DNA of 64,000 nt from Candolleomyces eurysporus (taxonomy: Eukaryota; Basidiomycota; Agaricomycetes; Agaricales; Psathyrellaceae), in the NCBI GenBank assembly GCA_027579435.1, contig JANBPK010000944.1:18905-82904 (forward strand), written 5' to 3'. Within the stretch, counting starts at the first letter, position 1; each line of letters begins with the position of its first letter. Under the pieces are notes generated by a model. The model had not been told where the DNA came from. It saw only the letters and a list, made by a program, of their open reading frames with translations, and searched no databases. The translations under genes were made by a program, and so were the position numbers. Below are positions 1-9,527 of the stretch, piece by piece.

Positions 1-387
1 GGATGAGGGGTCGTGCTTGCTGTGGTGTAGGTCGGTGTTATGAGTGTCCACAACTTGGCGTGCCCTGTGAGCCGACGCATCTCTCCAAAAATGCTTAACA
101 ATTGAGGAGATAACGGTGCAGAATGGCGTGTAGAATTTGGTATCAACGAGCTTGGTGTAGCTCCGCGGAAGCTTCCATCGCCGCTCTGTGAGGCAGAAAA
201 AGCGAGATTTTTTTAAGAAAGTCTCGATGGCAGAATCACTAGCCAGATCGTGGTAGAGAGAGCAAGCAAATGAATTTCCCTTCAGTTCAATTATTTCCAC
301 AAGCTCTGGAGATACCAATTCCTTCTGCTCGTCAAGGTCACTGTTGGACGATGTGGTTTTGGGTTGCTTGCTGAATCGGGTGCGCAT
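1..387 (-). CDS. FunK1-type protein kinase, alpha type, 5' partial (runs off left edge)
   Basis: Reading the minus strand from the ATG at 385-387, the frame stays open to position 1 (129 residues, beginning MRTRFSKQ). It aligns residue for residue with the N-terminus of the kinase at 4106-6328, including LYHDLASDSAI, ERRWKLPRSYTKL and SSIVKHFWRDAS. This is the N-terminal extension that precedes the kinase core in fungal FunK1 (Pkinase_fungal) proteins; the catalytic part lies beyond the window. The family is greatly expanded in mushroom-forming fungi and its substrates are unknown. No stop or frameshift is visible in the part present, so the gene may be intact. It is the minus-strand member of a divergent pair whose plus-strand partner (579-1253) is broken. 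Confidence 0.8.
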   Translation of the reverse strand, partial: MRTRFSKQPKTTSSNSDLDEQKELVSPELVEIIELKGNSFACSLYHDLASDSAIETFLKKSRFFCLTERRWKLPRSYTKLVDTKFYTPFCTVISSIVKHFWRDASAHRARQVVDTHNTDLHHSKHDPSS

Positions 388-578
388 GGACTACTCGCAA
401 CGCGGCAAATGAGATGGATGCTAAGTAAGAAAAGTGTCAACTCACAAGGCTCAGTGGGCTTTCAGAGGCTGGAATTGTTTAAGGCGACCGTCGTAGCGTG
501 GTGTCGGTGGGAGAGAACCAAGACGCGAAGGCACAATCTGCGTGACCGTGTTGTGTTTACACTCCGCCGGCATCTTCC
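388..578. promoter_or_regulatory. Remnant of the FunK1 divergent promoter
   Basis: This stretch aligns with 6329-6520, upstream of the alpha kinase at 4106-6328, up to and including the motif ACACTCCGCCGGCATCTT (560-577). A likely 5'-UTR intron of the minus-strand gene is visible (minus strand GTGAGTTGAC...ACTTAG, about 415-450), matching a GTAAGTTGAC...TTTTAG intron at the same place in the paralogue. The alignment stops abruptly at about 578, where sequence belonging to the middle of the partner kinase begins. Confidence 0.55.
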
Positions 579-1253
579 AGATCACTTGGACGATAGAGTC
601 CTTGTCTAGGCCTACAGCTACATCATCCACGTATACGACTCCAGTGGTGCATCCTATACCATTCCAAACATACTTATCGATTGCAGCAGTATGCCGCCCC
701 ATAAATTATCGAGCTCAAGCATTCCATCTTGCTGAGGAAATTGTTCAGAAGTCAAGGAGGTTGAAGAACGCTGGCCGAAGCAATGCACCAAGTTCTTTCA
801 AGGTTTTCAGAAATTTCTCCTGCCGCACGCCGGGAAGAAGATGAAAATAATCAACCACGGCTCGTATAAAACGAGAAAGAGATTGAGCACTTGATGGATG
901 ACATTTTGAGGCATTACAGGACCGTTCTATATCCTTTCAACAACGCAATTGATAACTTGGAAGTCGAAGACGCATCAGCCTCCGGGACAGTCCAGGACGG
1001 GAGCGCCAACGGATTCTCCCTCTCTGCTCCGAAATATTCTTCGAATCGAAATGCCTTGAAGAGGGAACTGGAAGACGAATACTACGTGCATGAATTACAC
1101 CAGGCCAAGCGTGGTCCTGGATCTGAGCCGACTACCCCTAACCCGCCAGTGAAGAGATACAAAGTTCTTCCCTTAAGAAAGTCTTATAACGTCACACCTC
1201 AAAGGGGAGCCCGGCCTGTTTACGGTCCATCACCTCTCCGATCAACGCTCTGA
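579..1253 (+). pseudogene. FunK1-type kinase, beta type, C-terminal remnant
   Basis: From about 579 the sequence aligns with 8850-9527, the C-terminal third of the beta kinase at 6924-9527. It starts at the region coding DHLDDLESFF, but a frameshift and stops interrupt the first 300 bases. A clean frame remains only for the tail, 891-1253 (DNLEVEDASAS, KRELEDEYYVHEL, PPVKRYKVLP). The N-terminal extension, kinase core and HRD loop are all missing, so it cannot make a kinase. The 3' flank (1254-1386) still matches the flank of the intact copy. Confidence 0.85.
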
Positions 1254-1571
1254 TGTTTCAACGTCCTGTCATGTTCACTATCCATTGCTTCTGTAAAGTG
1301 ATTGTAGTTCAATTTACTTAATGTAGTGTTCGACGTACAATGCCACCACTACTTTGCCGCTAACTCTGCAATTATACGTGAACCCTAGAGCTCGGGCCGC
1401 TACGTATATCCTCGAAGCTTTAACGATATACCGTTCCTGCCCACGCACTGTACATTATCCGCTCAGAGTAAACCTGTCAGAATACAACTCGAATTAAACG
1501 AGGCTATGCACACTAACACTCTAAAACACCACAACTGCTTCTGGTTTCCTGTCCTTCCTCTTCCTCCTAAT

Positions 1572-2563
1572 GGTGGTTAACAAAGTTACTTGTGCACGTA
1601 ACTTGTTCCCTTACTAATTTAACTTTTTCTAACTTTTTCAGCTTAAGTAAATCTTTCCCTGACACGTTTACTTCACGTTAACATTCAAGTTAGACCAAGT
1701 TAGAGCATGTTACCTTAAGCTAAGATCAAGCTACATACAAGTTAGCACAAGTAAACTTGAGCTGTATATTGTCTTTTCGCCAAATGGGCATGTTGGGTGG
1801 GTCCTAGGTGAGTCCCAGCTTGCGCGCTGAAGCACGGCCATCGTGGCTCGCTTTCATATGGGAAGGGACAGCCGGAGACGATAACCTTATTTTTATATTT
1901 GCCTATCACGGAGCTTTAGGAGATGAGGTTGAATGTTCGCTGTCGGATCTAGGGAGGAATGCAAACAAAGGATGATTGGTACGGGCCCCCACTAGGTACG
2001 AGCAGGGTTACGCTGCGTCAAATTCCAGGTGTTGTGGATACCCGTGTCCTACCTTTGGAGGGTACGGTTGGAGCACTTAGGCGAGTTGTCAGGTCCACCA
2101 TCATCGAGGTTACCCCAGAAACTTCCCCTATTCTCTCAATACTTCCCAGTGTGCTCAGTCGTTCAGCTTTCCAACGACGATAACAGATCTGGGTCTCGCA
2201 GAGATTGTTCCTGGCTCGCGACCATTGCTTGCCCTTCCCCGTGAACTCCGTCGTTCCCTCATCACATCTCACCTGGAGCTACTCATCCTCGTCCTCGTCC
2301 CGTTCCACCCAGAGGCTTGGTCCCATCAGCGAAGCCTCAACGAACCCTGCATTTTTCTCCCGTTTTCACCATGTTACCTGGCCCACATCTACCAGCTCCA
2401 GGACGATATTTGATGAGGCGGCATTATGGATATATCTCCAACACCGGCGACACATTCACTTGGCCAGTTGCGTGGAAAACTACCAATTGTAATCACGTTA
2501 GAGACCCTAACTTGCAGGCGGAAAGTTAGATAAAGTTACTAACTCAAGTAACTTTATTTACAG
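1572..2563. mobile_element. Non-autonomous TIR DNA transposon (992 bp) with 10-bp target duplication
   Basis: The same decamer TCCTCCTAAT flanks the element at 1562-1571 and 2564-2573. The tandem paralogous locus at about 10918-10930 has this target once with no insertion, so both filled and empty sites are present in the window. The ends are imperfect inverted repeats: both contain AAAGTTACTTG reading inward (left about 1581-1592; right complement about 2545-2556). Subterminal DNA is rich in short AGTTAG/AGTTAC/CTAACTT words in both orientations, as expected of transposase-binding arrays. No convincing transposase frame is present. A 9-11 bp target duplication is typical of Mutator-like elements, so that superfamily is my inference. 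A second, truncated copy lies inverted at 54410-55025. Confidence 0.8.
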
Positions 2564-2681
2564 TCCTCCTAATCACCCACCAATACACCGTACGCACATG
2601 TCCTATGACATATTGCAATCCGCTAATCCCACTTATCAACCTTCATCGAGTCCTTCTCCATCAAATTCAAATGGAATTTGA

Positions 2682-2745
2682 CAGCTGGTTGCATATCGAT
2701 AGACCAGAATTCGCCGCGCTCCCCTTTTGATATTTGTTTATCTGT
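2682..2745 (+). repeat. Left terminal inverted repeat of MITE
   Basis: The 64 bases are perfectly complementary to 3257-3320. They contain ATCGAT, GAATTC and GCCGCGC in order. Confidence 0.9.
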
Positions 2746-3256
2746 CACTACAGGCAAAGATGGATAAGGTCAGAGGCCAAATGTTCCCCCAAATGAACGC
2801 ACACATTTTATAGACAGGATTAAGTTCAATTACTGACAGAATCCTTGCCCATATTTGAAATTTTGCCCACCATTCAGTCTCAGAGGAAATGGTTTGAACA
2901 TTTTTTGAATATTTTCCCAGACCATATGCCTTTTCTTGGCAGGGCATTGGGCAGTTCTGGAACAAATAGATTCCCAAATTCAGAATAAGTCCGACGCATT
3001 TGTCCCAAGAACAAATTGTTTGGAATGTTTAAAATTTATGTCGTCATTCAGCTCTGTACAATGTAGAATAACTGATTCAAATTTTAGGAGACCATTTGTG
3101 GGAACAGTTGTTCCTCGACCAAATTTATACATGCCTGTAGTGTGTGGAGCGTACAAATTAAACATGTTGCCCAAACGGGGTGGGTCATTGCTTCAACCGC
3201 CACCTCCCTCACTGTAGAACCCTCTCAAATTTATTTGGTTGCTGCGCCACTGCTCC

Positions 3257-3320
3257 ACAGATAAACAAATATCAAAAGGGGAGCGCGGCGAATTCTGGTC
3301 TATCGATATGCAACCAGCTG
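3257..3320 (-). repeat. Right terminal inverted repeat of MITE
   Basis: The sequence is the exact reverse complement of 2682-2745 and marks the right end of the element within the ACH1 pseudogene. Confidence 0.9.
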
Positions 3321-3496
3321 GAACGCGTCCTACGAGAATGAAAGAGTGTCAGTGGTGGGGTCCTCATTCGCAATATAAACGTCCGGATGAACGATCATCA
3401 ACTCCTCGCTCCGTCGGGTCTCGCCCAAGCACTTCTGTCTCTCGTTCGACGAAGCTCAAATCAAGAAAGATACTCACCCTCAAAATATGCGGCTCA

Positions 3497-3763
<267 letters not shown>

Positions 3764-4105
3764 TCAATATGCGAAGGGAACGGTACGATACAGCTAATAC
3801 CCGTAGAATCAGACTTGGTCTGTCGTCTGTATACAGCACCCGTATCGTCGAGGTCTGACTCTGGGATCCATAACGTTTGTGCCGTTACTACTTACCAACC
3901 TATGCGGAGAACCCGCTTCGCTCCCCTGTCGGTAGGGATGCTTTGAAAGATGCTCAGCAGAATCAAGTCTTCCAGAACGAAAGATGGAAGATAACCATGT
4001 AGTATATTGAGATACAAATACGAATGAAACCAGTTAGATACTGCGCAGAACAAATGTGTGGCATAGGTTTAAGGGATAAAGTGGTGATGAATAGTGAATA
4101 ATTGA

Positions 4106-6328
4106 TTAAGAAGAGTCCGAACAACTTGAGTCGGTATCAGAGCTTGAATAGCTCGAGGGGGTATTCGATTTTAAGCGCTTGGCCAGGGGTTGGGAGTCGG
4201 GATATTCGTCAGATGGCCTTTTCGAGGAACTTCGGTCCGCAGGAGGCTGCGAAAATGGCTGGGGAGAAGTCGGACGACTCTGGAGAGCAGAGGAAGCTTC
4301 ATCGTCATCACCCTTCTCCAACGCTGCAATCCCGGTGTCGAATAGTCGGATGACTTCATTGTAGTGGTGCTCGGCATCCAACATCAACGCTTTCAGAATC
4401 TCGGGGCCGTCCTCAGGCTGCGCCAACGTTATAGCGACCTTCTGATCGACCATAGGCAAAATGAAGTCTTTGAAGCCGAGGAAGACATCTAGAGAAGCAG
4501 CGGGCCAGCATACAGAGATGTGTCTTGGTAGAAACTGTCTGGCAAGGAAGCTTTCTTTAAGATCCGCAGCTAATGTGCCCGAGTATTTATCCCAGCGTGT
4601 CAGGAGATCGTCGACTTCGTGTAAAGCACCATGACAGTCGTATGAGTAAAGAATATGAGTGAGGATATAAAGAAACGACTCGAGGTCGTCTAGGTGATCG
4701 TGGGGGAGTGGTTGGGAGAGGGACTTGCTCGAGAGAACCATTACCGATTGGTATAAAGGTATGCCCTGTGAGATGAATGAGGATGATATAGCAGGATCGA
4801 AGAAATGGCATACTCACAATCCGCCAATCCGTAGTGGGATGGAAGCCATCCTCGCCTCGACGCGTTGCCATGTCAAGATCGATGAGTACCCCCCGATCGC
4901 CCGGTTCGGCTTCAGGCTTTCCCAAGACAACGTTCTGGATAGAGACGTCTCGATGCAATGTACCCTTCTTGAAGAGCTCCTTATGGCCTGGGAAAAGATG
5001 GTAATGATGAGAGCTGCGGACAGAGAAAGGAGGTCTAGGAATACCTTACCCGCAATAGCGTCACGAAGGGCGCAGAGAAGTTGCTTGGCGGAGGTAAATT
5101 CAACGATCGGGTCACCGTAGCACTTCATAACAAGGCGGGTCTCCATACGATTCTCGAAGTCGCCCGGAAAGACATTCCCGAAGCCACGGAGCCCCTTCGT
5201 CTGGCCGCGATCCGGCTCGTGGGAGACCATCTGGACGACACCTGGGATGCCCAGAGCTTCTTGCAGGTGAGCGTACTCGGAAATACTGTGACCAGCCCTC
5301 CACGAATCCTTAACAAGGAGCTCTTCCCCGCTTGCGGGATCTGAAACCCGCCAGCAAGTCGTGCATCGGCCACGGATATTGCTACGACGAAAGAAAGGAT
5401 CGACGCTGAGAAGAGGGTATACGATTTCGGCGTTGTCGGTTCCACGAGTGATCAATGCACCCCCGACCTTTCGACCATTCTCGATCCTCCACTGAATGCT
5501 TGGATCGAGACCGATATCGGACTCGTTTGGGGAGCTAAGGCCGAGTACGAGCCGTACGAATACGTTAGGATCTTGGTTGATATCGATCGAGGGTGTGTAC
5601 TGAGCGCCACTGCGATCGAAGTGGAATAACCGAAGGTGTTGCCCAGTCAAAAAGAGCACGCGAACGAATCTTCGATTTGGTTGGTGGATGAAGAGTTGTC
5701 TGATGAAACGTAATGTTCAGTATTTGACAGGCACGAGCAGTGATTGAACCTACCTCGCATAGATTGCGACCCGGACTAGCTGCTCAGAAACGGGTAATTG
5801 GTCGCCCTCCACCTGGATCTCGATACAACCTGCGACGTTAGAAAAGCCTAATTTTGAGGGCTTTACGTCTGGAGTTGCGGTGGGATGTTGGAACGACGGA
5901 CCCTCGGCCCGAACCACAAGGCTAGGTCGAGATTTGTGGGATGGTGGATCGTCCTTGCTGTGTCGAAAGTCGGTGTTATGAGTGTCCACAACTTGGCGCG
6001 TCTTGTGAACCGACGCGTCTCTCCAAAAATGCTTCACAATTGAGGAGATGATGTTGAATAATGGCGTATAGAAATTGGTATCAATGAGTTTGGTGTAGCT
6101 TCGTGGAAGCTTCCAACGCCGCTCTGTGAGGCAGAAAAAGCGAGATTTCTTCAAGAAAGTGTCGATGGCAGAGTCACTGGCTAGATCGTGGTATAGAGAG
6201 CGGGCAAATGAACTGTCTTCCAGTTCGATTACTTCCACGAGGTCTGTAAAAACCAATTCTTTCTGCTCCTCAAGGTCACCGTTAGACCATGTGGCTTTGG
6301 TTTGCTTGCTGGAGGATCGGGTGCGCAT
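4106..6328 (-). CDS. FunK1-type protein kinase, alpha type, intact
   Basis: A serine/threonine-kinase-like protein of the fungal FunK1 family, spliced from about five exons. Exon 1 (6328 to about 5760) begins MRTRSSSKQTK and encodes the N-terminal extension. Exon 2 (about 5697-5070) carries FIHQPNRRFVRVL, RLFHFDRSGAQYTP and the lysine block EELLVKDSWRA. A short exon has the catalytic loop LHRDVSIQN and the metal-binding segment LIDLDMA. The last large exon (4741-4106) has HDHLDDLESFLYIL and a tail with the basic stretch QPLAKRLK and a serine run. HRD and the first Asp of the DFG-equivalent are present, so it should be catalytically competent. The start was chosen by homology with the copies at 387 and 61056. 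It is transcribed divergently from the beta kinase at 6924 across a 595-bp shared promoter. Substrate and function are unknown. Confidence 0.9.
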
Positions 6329-6923
6329 GGACTGGGCGCAATGCAGCGAATGAGATAAATGCTAAAAAAAAGGAAGGCGTCAACTTACAAGGCTCAGCGG
6401 GCTTTGAGAAACTGGAATCGTTTGAGACGACCGTCGTAGCGTGGTATTTGTGGGAGAAACAGGAGGCGAAGCCACAAGCGACCGTGTTCAATGTTGCGTT
6501 TACACTCCGCCGGCATCTTCCGGAAGCTTCCCAATTTGGGGTCGAATGGCATATTCCCACCGAACATTCACACTCCGCCAGCAGTGTACCAAATTCGGCC
6601 GCAAATGTCATAGCCTAGAGACTCAATTTTGAAAAGGGAAAGATGAGGACCCATGCTGGCATCTGGTAGGTATTCACATAGTAAAACTATCTTCAATGTA
6701 CCGACCTCCCAACAAGAACAAAATTATTCCAGCGACCGTAGGTCTTAGTCTGCAAACGTGCCATTCTCGCCCATACCGGGCATACAATGGTGCAGGGATT
6801 GTTCTTTTGCGCGTGCCATGATTGAAATCCGCTGCAGCGTCACGAGCAACCTATTTAAGCCGAGCCGTGTCATTCCAGCTCTTTCTTCCAGCTTTCACTC
6901 CGCAAGTCGGCAACGCCAGAGCA
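6329..6923. promoter_or_regulatory. Bidirectional promoter of the first FunK1 pair
   Basis: This 595-bp region lies between two divergent start codons. Its core (about 6500-6615) contains ACACTCCGCCGGCATCTT, a second ACACTCCGCC copy about 70 bp on, AATTTGGGG and AAATTCGGCC, ending near TGTCATAGCC. Counterparts occur in the same order at about 61205-61320 between the other FunK1 pair, and the first block also at 560-577. On the plus side a TATTTAAG box lies at 6852-6859, 65 bp before the beta ATG. On the minus side a likely 5'-UTR intron (GTAAGTTGAC...TTTTAG, about 6362-6390) precedes the alpha ATG. Confidence 0.65.
6852..6859 (+). promoter_or_regulatory. TATA-like box of beta FunK1
   Basis: TATTTAAG lies 65 bp upstream of the ATG at 6924. 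The same octamer occurs at 61580-61587 ahead of the other beta kinase. Confidence 0.5.
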
Positions 6924-9527
6924 ATGCCTCAAACCAACCAGCATAGCTCCACAGCCGATTCTGGTGGGGCCAGGATGCCCGCACCTGCCCATGTTTCTGC
7001 CACAGATTATCCCGACGATTCCTGCAATCCCTTCAACCCTCCACCCAAACTTAGTCACCTTAATCTTCCTATTTTCACCCCCTCTCTCCCGCGGGAGGAA
7101 GCTAGGCTGAAGCGTGCTCTTGGGCATCCCCCGCTCCTCAGCCCTAGCACCCGGAGCTCTCTCTATTCAGCAGGCTCAAGCTTTGGAAGGAAGCAAAGAA
7201 AGTCAACACCTTATAGTGACAAGATCAGTGAGGGTTGGAAGCCTAACCCTAAGCGTGATGAGCACAAGAAACTGATCAAGCTTGAACTTGGCACGCTCAT
7301 TGGTCTGAAGGACGAGGGGGCTTGGGCAAAATCTCTATATATTCACCTAGTAAGTGACGCCAGAATAGATGAATTCTTCGCAGAGAGTGGCCTTTACGAC
7401 GCGAGAACTCGGCGCTGGACTACGATTCCAGAAAGCACTACCGACTTGGAGGAGGAGGACCTCTACAAGCCATTTGTCGATATTTCCAATGCAATCCTCA
7501 AGAAGTTTGTCCTCGGCGGGAGAGAGGAAGCCGAGTTGCTGCGTGAGGCAATAGATACTCATTGCACCAACCTTGCGCATCAAGAAGAAGCCAAAACGAC
7601 CCTTGTTTCCCGTCCCGATGTATCAATAAGGAGTCAAGGATCGTCCTTCCAAGTGCCCCAGGCGAACCGAGAAGGGACCGTTCCAGAAGTGGGTTTTTCG
7701 AATATGTCGTCGTTCGAGGAGATGAAGGTGGAGAAGTCAAATGTCTCCGCGACGGCGCAGGGACTCCAGGTTGCCGTTTACGTGAGGTGTGTTGCTAGTC
7801 TTGCCCTTCCTTTCAAGTATTAACCACGGATACAACAGGCAAATATTCATTCACCAGCCAAACCGGAGATATGTTCGGGCTCTCGTTCTTACTGAGACTA
7901 ACCTCCGCCTATTCCACTTCGATCGTAGCGGAGGTTTGTATACCCCTTACATCAACATACACCAAGATCCATACACGTTCGTCCGGCTTGTTGTTGGACT
8001 CAACTCTTTGGACGAATCCGTGCTCGGCTTCGACGTGAGCATCCAATGGGAGATTGAAGACGGGAGAAAGATTGATGGCACTCTGGCAACCCGGAGGGAA
8101 GATAATACCGAAATTATCTACAACCTGTCCAAGGTCGATCCTATCATCACATTCTTTGACATTAACGGTCGCGGTACTCAGTGGTGGAGTGTCTCTGACC
8201 CCTTAACTGGAGACCAGCTCCTGATCAAAGACTGCTGGAAAGCCGAGGACCGGGTGTCTGAGTACAAGCACCTTCAAAAGACTAAAGGGTTGCCTGGTGT
8301 TGCTCAGATGCTATCCTTTGAGCGAAATCGAGGGAAAACAAAGGATTTTCGTGCGCCTGCTAGCACTGCTCACAAAGATTTCCACAACCGTGTCGCGGTC
8401 CGGATCGTCATAAATAGCTACGGTGAGTCCATCGAGAGCTTCAAATCACCAAGGGACCTTTTGTGTGCGCTTCGCGACGCAATCAAGGGTAAGTTTCCCT
8501 CAGCTATACTTTGTCAACAGCACCCCTCACATCTCGATCTCAGGTCACATGAACTTATACTTGAAAAAGAAGCTACATCGAGACGTTACCATCAATAACA
8601 TCTTGCTTGGAAAGAAGTCAGACGGTTCAAACCCTGACCCAGGTTATCGTGGATTCCTGATCGACCTTTACATGGCTATTAGAATCGGACGGGATACAGA
8701 TAAGCTAAGCGCGGAACGAAGAACTGTACGTTCACCTTCTCAAGTCGATTTCTACGTTACTCATTGGGCTGTAACAGGGCTCCCGTCGGTATCTCTCAAT
8801 TGCGGTTCTTCTCTGCTGCACGAAAAATCCGTTCAACATACTTGCACACGATCACTTGGACGATCTAGAGTCCTTTTTCTACGTATACAGCTACATCATC
8901 CACGTATACGACTCCAGCGGGGCATCCTATGCCATTCCAAACATGTTTATTGATTGGGAGCAATATCCCGCTTCAGAAATTGCTGATCTCAAGCACGCCT
9001 TCTTGCGACGGAAATTGTTCAACATTAAAGAAATAGAAGAACGCTGGCCGAAGCAATGCATCAAGGTCTTTCATGGTTTTCGGAAGTTTCTCCTTCCGCA
9101 CGCCGAGAAGAAGATGAAAATAATCAACTACGGCTCGGATAAAAACGAGAAAGAGATCGAGTACCTGATGGATGACATTGTGAAGCATTACGAGACCGTT
9201 CTACATCTTTTCAACAATGCAATCGATAACTTGGAAGTCGAAGACGCATCAGCCTCTGAGACAGTCCATGGCGGGAGCGCCAGCGGACTCTCCACCTCTG
9301 CTCCAAGTCATCCTTCTGGTCGAAATGCCTTGAAGAGGGAACTGGAAGACGAATACTACATCCATGAATTACCGCGGGCTAGGCGCGGTCCCGGATCTGA
9401 GCCGACTACCCCTAACCCTCCAGTGAAGAGATACAAAGTTCTTCCCCCACGAAAGTCTCATACCGTCACACCTCAAAGGGGAGCCCAGCCTGTTCACGGT
9501 CCATCACCTCTCCGGTCAAAGCTCTGA
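6924..9527 (+). CDS. FunK1-type protein kinase, beta type, intact
   Basis: This is the plus-strand partner in the divergent pair. The ATG at 6924 (MPQTNQHSS) is the first in-frame methionine after the TATTTAAG box. Exons run roughly 6924-7783, 7840-8489, 8544-8725 and 8778-9527. The order of blocks is a proline-rich leader, the N-terminal extension (WKPNPKRDEHKKL, EVGFSNMSSFEEMKVE), FIHQPNRRYVRAL, RLFHFDRSGG, the lysine block QLLIKDCWKAEDRVSEY, catalytic loop LHRDVTINN, LIDLYMAI (DFG-equivalent Asp kept), then DHLDDLESFFYV and a charged tail with PPVKRYKVLPPRK. It is clearly a paralogue of, but distinct from, the alpha type; its closest relatives here are the copies at 579 and 61686. The basic tail could act as a nuclear signal (inference). 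Confidence 0.9.

Larger units (their letters stand above)
2682..3320. mobile_element. MITE-like element with 64-bp perfect terminal inverted repeats
   Basis: Positions 2682-2745 are the exact reverse complement of 3257-3320 (outer end CAGCTGGTTGCATATCGATA). The 511 bp between them have no meaningful open frame. Comparison with the uninterrupted homologous exon near 11030-11040 shows the insertion point, and only a 2-bp GA is repeated on the two sides. The target duplication is thus very short, and I cannot assign a superfamily. Identical TIRs imply recent insertion or conversion. No second copy was noticed in the window. Confidence 0.85.

Noticed and set aside
1959..2530. Transposase or other protein encoded in the left transposon
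   Set aside because: Only short overlapping frames on both strands, without transposase motifs; the inverted copy at 54410-55025 does not preserve one long frame.
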